DNA of 64,000 nt from Aureimonas sp. Leaf427. Lineage in GTDB: Bacteria > Pseudomonadota > Alphaproteobacteria > Rhizobiales > Rhizobiaceae. The position numbers and the translations under genes are program-made. The stretch covers positions 294,100 to 358,099 of the forward strand of contig NZ_LMQW01000012.1 in assembly GCF_001425485.1 (NCBI RefSeq), in the 5' to 3' direction. The notes beneath the pieces are model-generated. The model searched no databases. It was not told where the DNA came from and worked only from the letters and a program-made list of their open reading frames with translations. This document shows, piece by piece, positions 1 through 9,028 of the stretch (position 1 is its first letter; every line of letters begins with the position of its first letter).

Positions 1-617
1 TAGGCCTTGGCCGAATAGTGATCCACCATCAGGATCTCGTCGGGGAGGTAAAGCACGATGTCGCGCTGGTCCGCGCCGCGCGTCAGGGTCTCCTCCACCC
101 GGTCGAACTGGAAGGCCAGATCGTAGCCGAAGGCGCCGTAGAGGCCGAGATCGCTGTCCTCGTCCGACTTGAACAGGGAGACCACCGTGCGCAGGACCGA
201 GAAGACGGTCGGCATGCGCGAGCGCTCCTCCTCGGTGAAGGCGCGGTCGGGCAGCTTCACCTCGATATCGATGCGCGCCTCGGCCACGGTCTTCGAGGCG
301 ATGTCCTCGTGGCCCTCCAGCGCCGCGGCGACGAAGCCGAGCAGCACGCGCCCGCGCGGGTTCAGCGCCTCGATCGCCATGGAGCGGCCGACCGAGGTGA
401 TCATCAGCGGGGGGTCGACGATCGCCGTGTCCCAGCGCGTGTAGCGGCCGGGATATTCGTAGTTGGACGAGAAGACCGCGCCGCGGCGCGTGTCCAGCCT
501 GTCGACGAAGGGCTCGATCGCGCCGGCATAGGGCACGCTCTCGCGCCTGCGCGTGATCGTGACGCCGCCTTCGGTCACGTAAAGATCGGCCCCGCCGGGG
601 GCAGTCGCATGGGTCAT
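1..617 (-). CDS. trpE(G): Anthranilate synthase, fused TrpE(G) type, N-terminal part (partial)
   Basis: Catalyses chorismate plus glutamine to anthranilate, the first committed step of tryptophan synthesis, in the cytoplasm. About 205 residues are inside the window; the gene runs off the left edge. The product begins [11 protein letters not shown] and carries the characteristic N-terminal blocks of the rhizobial enzyme, such as [20 protein letters not shown], the DPPLMI stretch, [14 protein letters not shown] and [16 protein letters not shown]. In rhizobia this sequence type belongs to the fused TrpE-TrpG protein; the glutaminase half lies outside the window, so fusion is inferred. The start at 617 is the first Met after the attenuator terminator. 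Expression should be controlled by the leader peptide and attenuator at 661-776 on the same strand. Confidence 0.95.
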   Translation of the reverse strand, partial: MTHATAPGGADLYVTEGGVTITRRRESVPYAGAIEPFVDRLDTRRGAVFSSNYEYPGRYTRWDTAIVDPPLMITSVGRSMAIEALNPRGRVLLGFVAAALEGHEDIASKTVAEARIDIEVKLPDRAFTEEERSRMPTVFSVLRTVVSLFKSDEDSDLGLYGAFGYDLAFQFDRVEETLTRGADQRDIVLYLPDEILMVDHYSAKA

Positions 618-660
618 CGCCTGTCTCTCCTCAGCCCCTGCCCGGCCGGTCGCGCCCAAT

Positions 661-692
661 AAAAAAGGCCGCCGGATGAACCCAGGGCGACC
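661..692 (-). terminator. trp attenuator terminator
   Basis: Read on the minus strand, GGTCGCC (692-686) and GGCGGCC (673-667) form a seven-pair stem with one G-U, followed by TTTTTT (666-661). It is the 3:4 stem of the trp attenuator, located between the leader peptide stop and the trpE start. Confidence 0.85.
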
Positions 693-764
693 TCTCTTCG
701 AACACGTGCAAATACGCTCAAAGGCCGCTTGTCAGCGAGCCTGCCACCAAAGACCGTTGAGCGT
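687..764 (-). promoter_or_regulatory. trp attenuator alternative stems (1:2 and 2:3)
   Basis: ACGCTCAA inside the leader ORF (764-757) is a perfect complement of TTGAGCGT at 721-714, giving the 1:2 stem. The overlapping GCGGCCTT (728-721) pairs with GAGGTCGC (694-687) with two G-U pairs, giving a 2:3 antiterminator that destroys the terminator. Ribosome stalling at the Trp-Trp codons would mask strand 1 and favour 2:3, the classic transcription attenuation layout. Pairing was worked out by hand; no folding energy was computed. Confidence 0.8.
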
Positions 765-776
765 GATCGTTCTCAT
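732..776 (-). CDS. trpL: trp leader peptide TrpL (14 aa)
   Basis: Encodes MRTITLNGLWWQAR, 14 residues with tandem tryptophan codons, ending in TGA at 732. Its place, 115 nt upstream of trpE with overlapping alternative stems and a U-tailed terminator, identifies it as the tryptophan-sensing leader peptide. The length equals that of the well-studied rhizobial peTrpL, although the sequence differs. No good Shine-Dalgarno is visible and the predicted transcription start coincides with the A of the ATG, so the peptide is probably translated from a leaderless RNA, as described for Sinorhizobium meliloti trpL. In that species the terminated leader RNA and the peptide also act in trans; whether that is so here is unknown. 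Confidence 0.88.
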   Translation of the reverse strand: MRTITLNGLWWQAR

Positions 777-784
777 GGCGAGAA

Positions 785-813
785 CCGTTAGCGCGAGACG
801 CCGCGAAGGGCAA
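785..813 (-). promoter_or_regulatory. Predicted trpL-trpE promoter
   Basis: On the minus strand TTGCCC (813-808) and TAACGG (790-785) are separated by 17 nt. The trpL ATG at 776 lies 8 nt beyond the -10, so initiation would fall on the start codon itself. Confidence 0.55.
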
Positions 814-854
814 TGGGGCCTTCGGCGCAAGCCGCGCGGGAGTGTTCGCTGCCC

Positions 855-1499
855 TCAGCGGGCTCGGGCCTTCATCTCGGCGATCAGCCCGTCGTCGACC
901 GCGCGGGCCCGGACCGCCGCCGGCCGGTCCTTGATGCGCTCCCAGTAGGCGGCGAACGCGGGACGGCGAGGGAAGATGTCGAACTGCATCATCCAGCCGA
1001 GGCTCGCCCCGACATAGACGTCGGCCGCGCTGAACCGCTCGCCCGCGAGATAGCCGCCCTCCGACGCAGCCTCGGCGACGGCGGCCTCCAGCGTGTCGAC
1101 CACCGCGTCCATCGAGCCGTAGCCGACCATCTGCCGCTTCTCCGCCGGCACGTCGACGCCGAGTGCCCGGTTGACGGCGGCCGCCTCGATCGGGCCGGCC
1201 GCGAAGAAGAGCCAGCGATAATAGGCACCCCGCGCCGCCGGGTCCGGGGCAAGGCCGGCCTCCGGAAAGGCATCGGCGAGATAGGCGCAGATCGCCGCGG
1301 CCTCCGTCACCACCGTCTCCCCGTGACGGATCGCGGGCACCTTGCCCATCGGATTGACGGCCAGATAGTCCGGCGAGCGGATGGTCCGGCCGAACTCCAG
1401 GATCACAGTCTCGTAGGGCGCGCCGACCTCCTCCAGCATCCAGCGCACGGTGCGCCCGCGCGACATGGGGTGGGTATAGAGGGTGAGGGTCTCGGCCAT
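855..1499 (-). CDS. Glutathione S-transferase family protein
   Basis: Cytosolic glutathione S-transferase-like protein of 214 residues, the usual size for the family. The N-terminal thioredoxin-like half starts LTLYTHPMSRGRTVRWMLEE with a Ser at the usual catalytic position (S13). It contains the cis-proline/GSH-binding segment NPMGKVPAI (about 49-57) and the TEAAAICAYLAD segment (about 64-75). The C-terminal half is all-helical. The substrate cannot be told from sequence; detoxification of electrophiles is only the family default. A GGGAGA motif precedes the ATG. It runs in the same direction as trpL but on its own transcript, upstream of the trp promoter. Confidence 0.85.
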   Translation of the reverse strand: MAETLTLYTHPMSRGRTVRWMLEEVGAPYETVILEFGRTIRSPDYLAVNPMGKVPAIRHGETVVTEAAAICAYLADAFPEAGLAPDPAARGAYYRWLFFAAGPIEAAAVNRALGVDVPAEKRQMVGYGSMDAVVDTLEAAVAEAASEGGYLAGERFSAADVYVGASLGWMMQFDIFPRRPAFAAYWERIKDRPAAVRARAVDDGLIAEMKARAR

Positions 1500-1781
1500 G
1501 GCTCGTCTCCCGTTGAAGAGGCGCCTTTCTTAGCCGAGCCCCTCCCCGGCGTCTGCGGCGGGTCGCCGTCGAAAGGGCTGCCTTAGCTTTCGGGGCTTGC
1601 AATTTGCGTTGCCGCCTGTCTGAAATCCGCCCGCTTTCGTGATGAGAGGATCGCCCGTCGAAACGGACATGTGATGAAGGCTCCGCGGCGGGAATCACCC
1701 GCGATGCGCCGCCTCCCAGCCCGTCCGTCTTCGGCCAAGGCCGCTCCCGAAGGCCAGAAGCCTCGAAAGGACAAGGTGTTC

Positions 1782-3350
1782 ATGATCGATCGCCGCCAGC
1801 TCATCCTCGCCTTCGCCGCCCTCGGGCTCGGCCCAGCCGCCGCCCATGCCGCGGCCGACGCCGCCGAGCCGGGCGCGACGCTCTCCTTCAAGCCGGCCAA
1901 GCCCTTCTCCTTCGACGCGCTCGTCGAAGAGGCGCGCGCGCTCGCCGCCAAGCCCTACGTGCCGGAGGTCTCCGTCAATCCGGCCGTGCTCGACCGCATC
2001 GACTTCGACGCGCATTGGAAGATCAAGTACCGGCCGGACCAGACGCTGGACGTGCCGGGCGGACAGGCGCCGGTGCGCATGTTCCATCTCGGCCGCTACT
2101 TCCAGCTGCCCGTCACGATCTCGGTCGTCGAGGGCGGCCAGTCGCGCGAGGTCGTCTACGATCCCGGCCTCTTCGAGATGCCCTCCGACAGTCCCGCGCG
2201 CGAACTGCCGAAGGATGTCGGCTTTGCGGGCTTTCGCGTGCTGGAGCCCGGCTCGGAGCGCGACTGGATCGCCTTTCTCGGCGGCGCCTATTTCCGCACC
2301 TCGGGCGAATCCAACCAGTTCGGCATGTCGGCGCGGGCGGTGGCGATCGACGTCGCGCTGCCCCGGCCGGAGGAGTTTCCGCGCTTCACCGCCTTCTATC
2401 TCGAACATTCCGCATCGGGCACGCTCGTCGTCAACGCGCTGATGAACGGGCCGCGCATTGCCGGCGCCATCCGCATGGACATCGCGCGCAACGGGCCGAT
2501 CGTCATGGACGTGACGAACCGCTTCTTCGTGCGCGAGGATATCGAGCGGCTCGGCATCGCGGCGCTGACCTCGATGTTCTGGTTCTCGGAGACCGACAAG
2601 ATCCGGCGCTTCGACTGGCGCCCGGAGGTGCACGATTCCGACGGCCTGTCGATCTGGTCGGGCTCGGGCGAGCGTATCTGGCGCCCGTTGAACAATCCCG
2701 ACGCGGTGATGACCTCGACCTTTTCCGGCGCCGACCCGAAGGGCTACGGCCTTCTGCAGCGCGACCGCAACTTCGACCACTACCAGGACGACGGCGTCTT
2801 CTACGACCGGCGCGCCAGCGTCTGGGTCCAGCCGAAGAACGCCTGGGGGCCGGGCGGCGTGCAGTTGGTCGAGATCCCGACCGACGACGAGATCCACGAC
2901 AATATCGCGGCCTACTGGGTCTCCACGAACCCGACGAAGAAGGGCGATGCCCTCGCCTACGACTACGTCATGACCTGGGCCAACGAGGCGCCGCGGGACG
3001 TCGCGCTGGGCCGCGTCGTCGCCACGCGCCTCGGGCGCGGCGGCATTCCGGGCCAGCCCCGCCCGAAGGGCACGACGAAGCTCGCGATCGACTTCGACGA
3101 CGGCGCCATCGCCGCGCTCTCGCGCGAGGCCAAGGACGTGAAGGCCATCGCCACGGCCTCGCGCGGCGAGATCTCCAAGCTCGACTGCTATTCGCTGAAG
3201 GTCGGCACGGCCTGGCGCGCCACGTTCGACATCACCGCGGAAGGCACCGATCCGGTGGAGCTGCGCGTCTACATCGCGCAGGGCGACAAGACGCTGACGG
3301 AGACCTGCGCCTACCAGTTCCTGCCGATGAAGCCGGGACAGGCGACCTAG
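1782..3350 (+). CDS. opgD: Periplasmic glucan biosynthesis protein, OpgD/MdoG family
   Basis: Periplasmic protein of the OpgG/OpgD family (522 residues) involved in making osmoregulated periplasmic glucans. The product opens MIDRRQLILAFAALGLGPAAAHA, a twin-arginine-type signal (RR at 4-5, hydrophobic core, AxA cleavage site). That matches OpgD, which is Tat-exported, better than Sec-exported OpgG. The body carries the family blocks (FSFDALVEEARALA, then YFQLPVTISVVE, then SNQFGMSARAVAID). I chose the ATG at 1782 because AAAGGA lies about 10 nt upstream and the signal peptide then sits at the N-terminus; an in-frame start at 1671 would bury the signal. The stop codon TAG at 3348-3350 lies in the left end of a dispersed repeat (3348-3450). 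Confidence 0.88.
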   Translation: MIDRRQLILAFAALGLGPAAAHAAADAAEPGATLSFKPAKPFSFDALVEEARALAAKPYVPEVSVNPAVLDRIDFDAHWKIKYRPDQTLDVPGGQAPVRMFHLGRYFQLPVTISVVEGGQSREVVYDPGLFEMPSDSPARELPKDVGFAGFRVLEPGSERDWIAFLGGAYFRTSGESNQFGMSARAVAIDVALPRPEEFPRFTAFYLEHSASGTLVVNALMNGPRIAGAIRMDIARNGPIVMDVTNRFFVREDIERLGIAALTSMFWFSETDKIRRFDWRPEVHDSDGLSIWSGSGERIWRPLNNPDAVMTSTFSGADPKGYGLLQRDRNFDHYQDDGVFYDRRASVWVQPKNAWGPGGVQLVEIPTDDEIHDNIAAYWVSTNPTKKGDALAYDYVMTWANEAPRDVALGRVVATRLGRGGIPGQPRPKGTTKLAIDFDDGAIAALSREAKDVKAIATASRGEISKLDCYSLKVGTAWRATFDITAEGTDPVELRVYIAQGDKTLTETCAYQFLPMKPGQAT

Positions 3351-3450
3351 AGCCCGTCAGGTTCATGCCGAACCAGACAGACTCTAGCTTCCTTTGTTGT
3401 CGTTTATCTTTTCGGGATAACCGGTTCCCACTGATCCCTGACAAACTCTA
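3348..3450 (+). repeat. Dispersed ~105-bp repeat, family A, copy 1
   Basis: Ends form an imperfect inverted pair: TAGAGCCCGTCAGG on the left and CCTGACAAACTCTA on the right (11 of 14 complementary). Inside are GTCAGGTTC/GAACCAGAC and GGGAT/ATCCC arms around an AACCGGTT core. Related copies in the same orientation lie at 49714-49819 and 59700-59805; all share TCTTTTCGGG, an (A/T)ACCGG-type core and an end close to CCTGACAAAC. It resembles the small palindromic intergenic repeats of rhizobial genomes. Confidence 0.8.
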
Positions 3451-3582
3451 AGCCGAGCGGGGACGGTCACCCCCCTTGCGCGTCGGGGCGGCCGGGTCTG
3501 CGCGGGATCGTCGATGCGGGGTGGACCGCCCGCGAGCCGGCGGCGGGTCCGCCCCATGCCGCCTTGCGGGAAAGGAATGCGC

Positions 3583-4449
3583 ATGAGGGTCCTCGTGGCC
3601 GGCGGCAAGGGTCGCCTCGGGCGGGCCCTGTCGCTTGCCGGCGGCCCGGCCGTGCAGGGGCTTTCGAGATCGGATCTCGACATCACGGAGGCATCCGCCT
3701 TTCAAGCCGCCCTCGAGCGCCTGCGGCCCGATGCCGTGATCAACGCGGCGATCGTCGGCGTCGACGCCTCGGACGCGGACCCGGAGCGGGCGCGGCTCGT
3801 CAACGCGATCGCGCCCGGCCATCTGGCGCAGGCCTGCCGCCGCGCCGGCGTCCCCTTCATCCACATCTCGACGGACTACGTCTTCGGCGGCGAGCCCGAC
3901 CGCTTGCGGCGCGAGAGCGATCCCGTGTCGCCCGTCAACGCCTATGGCCGCGTCAAGGCCGACGGCGAGGCCCATGTTCTGGACGCGGGCCCCGGCACCT
4001 GCATCGCCCGCGTCGCCTGGCTGTTCGGAGACCGCCAGGACTTCATCGCGCGGCTCCTGCAGGGTGGAAGCGACACCGTCCGCGTCACGCACGACCAGGT
4101 GGGATCGCCGACGCCGATCCTCGCCGTCGCGGAAAGGCTTCTCGACCTCGCCGCGCGGATGGCCGCGGGCGACGCGATTCCGCCGATCCTGCACCTGGCG
4201 GGTTCGCCGGCCGTCTCGCGCGCCGACTGGGTCGCGACGGCGTTTGCCGCGATCGAGGCCGCCGGACGGCGCGCCCCGACGCTTCGGCGCGTTTCCATGG
4301 CGGAGTTCGGCGACGCGGTGGCCCGCCCCCGCTACACCGCGCTCGACGGCACGCTGGCCGGCGCGCTCTTCGGCGGGCCGCTCGACTGGCGCCCGCTCAC
4401 CCTGCGGGCCGATACGTTCTGCGACGAGGCCCTGCCCGGCCGATCGTAG
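3583..4449 (+). CDS. RmlD-like dTDP-4-dehydrorhamnose reductase / SDR-type sugar nucleotide reductase
   Basis: NAD(P)-dependent reductase of the RmlD group of extended short-chain dehydrogenases (288 residues). It starts MRVLVAGGKGRLGRALS, with the GxxGxxG nucleotide-binding loop at 7-13. Further family marks are SRSDLDIT, PDAVINAA, the catalytic STDYVFGG and YGRVKADGE (YxxxK), and CIARVAWLFG. RmlD makes dTDP-L-rhamnose for surface polysaccharide, but no rmlA, B or C gene is nearby, so the exact sugar is open; a MAT2B-like or other nucleotide-sugar role is possible. The ATG at 3583 is preferred over 3577 because AAGGA at 3572-3576 is then properly spaced. It stands alone between the repeat and a chemotaxis gene. 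Confidence 0.75.
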   Translation: MRVLVAGGKGRLGRALSLAGGPAVQGLSRSDLDITEASAFQAALERLRPDAVINAAIVGVDASDADPERARLVNAIAPGHLAQACRRAGVPFIHISTDYVFGGEPDRLRRESDPVSPVNAYGRVKADGEAHVLDAGPGTCIARVAWLFGDRQDFIARLLQGGSDTVRVTHDQVGSPTPILAVAERLLDLAARMAAGDAIPPILHLAGSPAVSRADWVATAFAAIEAAGRRAPTLRRVSMAEFGDAVARPRYTALDGTLAGALFGGPLDWRPLTLRADTFCDEALPGRS

Positions 4450-4862
4450 GGCGCGGACGAAACGCTCGGACGACGGCAGGGGCCTTCTCGATTCGAGCGA
4501 CCAAGCCGGTCGGCCATTCGACCGTCTCGGGTGTCGCCATATCGGAGCGGGCCCCGGGCCATCGATGTCGAGCGATCCCGACCAACGAGACTTCCTGCGC
4601 AGTTCCGGTCCGCGCAGTTCCGGTTCCAGATCAGGCAGATCGAGACGAGCCCTTGCTGCCGTTCGCATTCCATATAGTACTTGAGAATTATATAATAACG
4701 ACGATTTCGAAGACTAAAAACGAACGGAATAGTTTCAGATTAACGCATGCGAAACCCTTTTTGCTCAGTCTTTGCATGTGTGACCCGATCCGGATGCCGA
4801 ATTGGTGAAGAGATCACGTATCACCACCGCATCTGCTCCCTTGCAAACCCCAGGACACTTCC
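4450..4862. other. Intergenic region with an AT-rich block upstream of the chemotaxis receptor
   Basis: No gene is supported here. From about 4670 to 4860 the sequence turns AT-rich compared with its surroundings and includes a TATAAT at 4690-4695 without a convincing -35. It probably holds the promoter of the receptor gene. Confidence 0.5.
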
Positions 4863-6782
4863 ATGCTGTCGAAGATCACGATCCGGTCGAAGATCCTTTG
4901 CGCGCTGTTTGCGGTATCGATCACGTTTACCATCGGCATTTTCTACATGACGATGCGCTTCAACGAGACGAACAACCAGTATTACGACTTCATCACGCAT
5001 GAAAGCCAAGCGGCACTGCTCGGAGCTCGCGCGTCTGCCGGCATCTGGACAGCCGTCGCGCGAGTCGGCCGCATGACCACCCTCGACAGCGACAGTGCCG
5101 AGTATCGCGATCTCGACGAAAAATTCCGGAACGACTTCAAGATCGCGACAGGCCGTTTTCAGCAGGTCGAAGACATGGTCGCGTACCGCAAGCCGGCCCT
5201 GGACAACATTCTCGGCAAGATCGCGACCATCCAGTCGAACTACATTCAGATGCTCGATCTTCTGAAGACGGGCAGGAAGGCCGAGGCCGACCAGATCAAC
5301 GCGGCGACCGACGCGATCAATCAGCAGATATCGAAGGACACGAAAGATCATAACGACTTCATGGCGCAGCTCATGATCTCGGAAACGGACCGGCTGAGCC
5401 AGAGCGTCACGTTCACGATCATCGTCAGCGCCGTGGGAATCCTGCTCGGCATGGTCGCCAGCCTAATCTTGTCCATCTACATCACCCAGGCCGGCATCAC
5501 GGCACCCATGGGACGGCTGCGCATGAGAATGAAGGCGCTGGCCGAAGGCGACATCCAGTCGCCGATCGAAGGCCTCGATCGCGGCGACGAGGTCGGCGCG
5601 ATGGGACGCGCGGTGCAGGTGTTCAAGGACGCCGCCGTCCAGAAGCAGAAGCTGGAGGAGGACGCCGTCGCCGCACAGACCGCGCAGGCGGCCAGCCGGC
5701 AGCGCCAGTCCGCGATCGACACGGCGAAGGCGGAAGACCTCCGGATCTTCGTCCATCACGTCGAGGCCGGATTCGACGCCCTTTCCGCCGGCGATCTGAC
5801 CGTTCGGATGAATGGCGCCGTCGCCGCCGACTTCGAGCCGATCCGCGTCAAGTTCAACACCTCGATCGCGCAGCTCGAGGATACGATCGGCTCCGTCGTC
5901 TCCGCGGTCGGCACGATGCGCACGGGCCTTGCGGAGATCACGATCGCCGCCGGCGATCTGTCGCAGCGCACGGAGCAGCAGGCGGCGAGCCTGGAGGAGA
6001 CCGTGGCCGCCCTGTCGCAGGTCACGGCGGGCGTCGGGCGGACCGCGCAAAGTGCCGACGATGCGAGGACCGCGTCCCTGTCGGCGCAAACGGAAGCCAA
6101 GAAGGGCGGCGACGTCGTTGCCCGTGCCGTTGCGGCCATGGCGGAGATCGAGACCTCCTCCAACAAGATCAGCCAGATCATCGGCGTCATCGACGAGATC
6201 GCCTTCCAGACCAATCTTCTCGCGCTCAACGCGGGCGTCGAGGCGGCGCGCGCCGGCGAGGCGGGACGGGGTTTTGCTGTCGTCGCCCAGGAGGTGCGTG
6301 GCCTCGCCCAGCGTTCGGCGGAAGCCGCCAAGGAGATCAAGGGCCTGATCGCCGCCTCGACGGCTCAGGTCGGCCAGGGCGTCGAACTCGTCTCCGCCTC
6401 CGGCCAGAGCCTCGAGCAGATCGTCAGCCAGATCGGAGACGTGACGAACGTCATCACGCAGATGGCCCGGTCCGCCCGCGAACAGGCGCTCGGGCTGAAG
6501 GAGGTCTCGATGGCCGCCGACAACATGGACAAGGTCACGCAGCAGAACGCCGCCATGGTCGAAGAGACGACGGCCGCCGCCCAGACGCTCTCGACCGAGA
6601 CCAACGAACTCGCCACCATCGTCGGGCGCTTCCGCACCACCCATGCTCAAAAGGCCCCGTCGGCACGGGACGCGAAGTCCGCACCGCGCCGGGCGGCCCC
6701 CGTCGCCCAGATGCGGACGGTCGGCACGACGGGCGCGGCCCGCAAGGCGGAGACGGCCAGCGAGGAATGGGCCGACTTCTGA
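4863..6782 (+). CDS. Methyl-accepting chemotaxis protein
   Basis: Inner-membrane chemoreceptor of 639 residues. TM1 lies at about 10-30. The periplasmic domain (about 31-180) is a helical-bundle type rich in Asp and Asn. TM2 lies at about 183-207, followed by a HAMP domain with the NP-type ITAPMGRLRMRM start and a second HAMP-like segment around 290-345. The cytoplasmic signalling hairpin has the conserved tip EIAFQTNLLALNAGVEAARAGE near 445-470, which contacts CheA and CheW. The C-terminus is a long Ala/Arg-rich linker ending EEWADF, similar to the tethering pentapeptides that recruit CheR/CheB. The ligand is not predictable. No other che gene is in the window. A strong bidirectional terminator follows. 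Confidence 0.95.
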   Translation: MLSKITIRSKILCALFAVSITFTIGIFYMTMRFNETNNQYYDFITHESQAALLGARASAGIWTAVARVGRMTTLDSDSAEYRDLDEKFRNDFKIATGRFQQVEDMVAYRKPALDNILGKIATIQSNYIQMLDLLKTGRKAEADQINAATDAINQQISKDTKDHNDFMAQLMISETDRLSQSVTFTIIVSAVGILLGMVASLILSIYITQAGITAPMGRLRMRMKALAEGDIQSPIEGLDRGDEVGAMGRAVQVFKDAAVQKQKLEEDAVAAQTAQAASRQRQSAIDTAKAEDLRIFVHHVEAGFDALSAGDLTVRMNGAVAADFEPIRVKFNTSIAQLEDTIGSVVSAVGTMRTGLAEITIAAGDLSQRTEQQAASLEETVAALSQVTAGVGRTAQSADDARTASLSAQTEAKKGGDVVARAVAAMAEIETSSNKISQIIGVIDEIAFQTNLLALNAGVEAARAGEAGRGFAVVAQEVRGLAQRSAEAAKEIKGLIAASTAQVGQGVELVSASGQSLEQIVSQIGDVTNVITQMARSAREQALGLKEVSMAADNMDKVTQQNAAMVEETTAAAQTLSTETNELATIVGRFRTTHAQKAPSARDAKSAPRRAAPVAQMRTVGTTGAARKAETASEEWADF

Positions 6783-6806
6783 ACGGATCGCAGAGGTTCG
6801 ACGCGG

Positions 6807-6840
6807 AAGGCCCATCCCGGCTTCCGGGATGGGCCTTTTT
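6807..6840. terminator. Bidirectional terminator between the chemoreceptor gene and fhs
   Basis: AAGGCCCATCCCGG (6807-6820) and CCGGGATGGGCCTT (6824-6837) form a perfect 14-bp stem with a 3-nt loop, followed by TTTTT on the plus strand and, for the minus strand, TT and purine-rich sequence. It sits between two convergent genes and can serve both. Confidence 0.85.
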
Positions 6841-6850
6841 CATTCCGGCA

Positions 6851-8542
6851 TCAGAACAGGCCCTCGATCGCGCCGTCCTCGTTCAGATGGATGCGATTGG
6901 CGGAGGGCTCGCGGGGCAGGCCCGGCATGGTCATGATCTCCCCGCAGATGGCGACGACGAAGCCGGCGCCGGCGGAGAGGCGGACCTCGCGGACATGGAC
7001 GACATGGCCGTCCGGGGCGCCGCGAAGAGTCGGGTCGGTCGAGAAGGAATATTGCGTCTTCGCCATGCAGACGGGCAGATCGCCATAGCCGAGCGCCTCG
7101 AAATCGGCGAGCTGCTGCAGCGTGCCGCGCTCCATCGTGACGGCGGAGCCGCGATAGATGCGCTTCACCACCGTCTCGATCTTGTGGAAGAGGCTCATCT
7201 TCGACGGGTAGATCGGCTCGAAGCGCGCGGTGCCGCCATCGGCGAGCGCGGCGACCTTGTGGGCGAGTTCCTCGATGCCGGCGGAGCCCTCGGCCCAGTG
7301 GCGGCAGAGGACGGCCTCCGCGCCATGGCCGGCGACATAGGCCTTCACCGCCTCGATCTCGGCCGGCGTGTCGGAGGAGAAGTGGTTGACGGCGACGATG
7401 ACGGGCACGCCGAAGAGCCGGATGTTCTCGATGTGCCGGCCGAGATTGGCGCAGCCGCGCGTCACCGCCGCGACATCCTCCGCGCCGAGCGCCTCCTTCG
7501 CGACGCCGCCGTTCATCTTCATCGAGCGCACCGTCGCGACGACGACGCAGGCGGCCGGCGACAAATCCGCGACGCGGCACTTGATGTCGAAGAACTTTTC
7601 CGCCCCGAGATCGGCCCCGAAGCCGGCTTCGGTGACGACGTAGTCGGCGAGCTTCAGCGCCGTTTTCGTGGAGACCACCGAGTTGCAGCCATGGGCGATG
7701 TTGGCGAAGGGCCCGCCATGCACGAAGGCGGGGTTGTTCTCCAGCGTCTGCACGAGGTTCGGCTGCATCGCGTCCTTCAGGAGCACGGCCATCGCGCCGT
7801 CCGCCTGGATGTCGCGAGCGAAGACCGGGCTCTTGTCGACGCGCGTCGCCACCACGATGGCGCCCAGGCGCCGCTCGAGGTCTTCCAGGTCGGTCGCGAG
7901 GCAGAGGATCGCCATGACCTCGGAGGCGACCGTGATGTCGAAACCGGTCTCGCGCGGATAGCCGTTGGCGACGCCGCCGAGCGAGGAGACGATCTGGCGC
8001 AGCGAGCGGTCGTTCATGTCCATGACGCGGCGCCAGACGACGCGGCGCGTGTCGATCCTCTGCTCGTTGCCCCAGTAGACGTGATTGTCGAGAAGGGCGG
8101 AGAGAAGGTTGTGAGCGCTCGTGATGGCGTGGAAATCGCCGGTGAAGTGGAGGTTCATGTCCTCCATCGGGATCACCTGCGCATAGCCGCCGCCGGCCGC
8201 GCCGCCCTTGACGCCGAAGCAGGGGCCGAGGGAGGCCTCGCGGATGCAGATCGCGGCGCGCTTGCCGATGCGGTTCAGCCCGTCGCCGAGACCGACCGTG
8301 GTCGTCGTCTTGCCCTCCCCCGCCGGCGTCGGATTGACGGCGGTGACGAGGATCAGCTTGCCGTCGGGGCGTTCGGCCAGACCTTCGATGAAGGCGGCGG
8401 AGACCTTGGCCTTGTCGTGGCCGTAGGGGACGAGATGCTCCTCGGGGATGCCGAGCCGCGCGCCGATCTCGCGGATCGGCCGCTTTTTCGCCGCTCGCGC
8501 GATCTCGATATCCGACTTGAACCCCGTCGCGCCGCCATCCAT
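6851..8542 (-). CDS. fhs: Formate--tetrahydrofolate ligase
   Basis: Cytoplasmic ATP-dependent enzyme that joins formate to tetrahydrofolate to give 10-formyl-THF, feeding one-carbon metabolism and purine synthesis. The product has 563 residues, normal for the family (about 555-560). Visible marks are the P-loop [16 protein letters not shown], the [30 protein letters not shown] region (split here into its recognisable parts), NHFSSDT, and the C-terminal [18 protein letters not shown]. The start at 8542 ([11 protein letters not shown]) follows a GGGAG motif; the open frame extends upstream without family similarity. It is transcribed alone on the minus strand with a hairpin-rich leader upstream. 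Confidence 0.95.
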   Translation of the reverse strand: MDGGATGFKSDIEIARAAKKRPIREIGARLGIPEEHLVPYGHDKAKVSAAFIEGLAERPDGKLILVTAVNPTPAGEGKTTTTVGLGDGLNRIGKRAAICIREASLGPCFGVKGGAAGGGYAQVIPMEDMNLHFTGDFHAITSAHNLLSALLDNHVYWGNEQRIDTRRVVWRRVMDMNDRSLRQIVSSLGGVANGYPRETGFDITVASEVMAILCLATDLEDLERRLGAIVVATRVDKSPVFARDIQADGAMAVLLKDAMQPNLVQTLENNPAFVHGGPFANIAHGCNSVVSTKTALKLADYVVTEAGFGADLGAEKFFDIKCRVADLSPAACVVVATVRSMKMNGGVAKEALGAEDVAAVTRGCANLGRHIENIRLFGVPVIVAVNHFSSDTPAEIEAVKAYVAGHGAEAVLCRHWAEGSAGIEELAHKVAALADGGTARFEPIYPSKMSLFHKIETVVKRIYRGSAVTMERGTLQQLADFEALGYGDLPVCMAKTQYSFSTDPTLRGAPDGHVVHVREVRLSAGAGFVVAICGEIMTMPGLPREPSANRIHLNEDGAIEGLF

Positions 8543-9028
8543 CGCCCGCTCCCGCCTTGTCCGGCCGAAGCGGCCCGTTGTCACCGGCCGCACCATAGAG
8601 AGGCCGGGGCCCCGCGCCAATCGAGCGCAGGATCAAAAGGCCGGCAAAAAGGTCGGGCGGGGAGACGGCGAAAAGCCCGGACGGGGAGGACGTCCGGGCT
8701 TTCCATCCTGTTTCATGCCCGACGACCAAGGCAGGTCCGGAAGGGGGAGCCACCTGGTCTCTGCCGTCTGGCCTTCGCCGAACGCCCGATCGGAGCGGGA
8801 GGATCTCCTCGGCGTCGCTGGCGTCGGCCCGACACGAGGATCATCGCAGCGAAGGCTGGCCCGAAGCTGGAAAGGAAGGGAGGCGAAGCTTTGACGGGAC
8901 CGAACCCGGGCGCATAGGCTGGAGCGATGCCCGCTTTTAGAGCGCTCGACGGACGGTGTGGCGCCGGCGGACAATGTCCGTGGATGAAGGGCGCGGACCC
9001 TTTCCGCTCCCCTGAAACAGACATCGCG
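8543..9028. other. Intergenic region upstream of fhs, possible structured leader
   Basis: No protein gene is convincing here. The region contains the hairpin at 8670-8697, and a possible imperfect stem at about 8728-8765 (minus-strand CAGGT and ACCTG arms around a C-rich loop). I could not match it to the ZTP or THF riboswitch consensus that sometimes precedes folate genes. Confidence 0.4.
8670..8702. terminator. Terminator-like hairpin upstream of fhs
   Basis: AAAGCCCGGAC and GTCCGGGCTTT arms enclose a short purine-rich loop. On the minus strand the stem is followed by TTTT within GGGCTTTTCG, so it could attenuate a transcript before fhs or end the upstream HxlR gene transcript. The short U tract makes efficiency doubtful. 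Confidence 0.5.

Noticed and set aside
8713-9024. A possible small minus-strand gene (about 100 codons) in the fhs leader.
   Set aside because: No ribosome-binding site, no recognised fold and Pro/Arg-rich composition typical of spurious frames.
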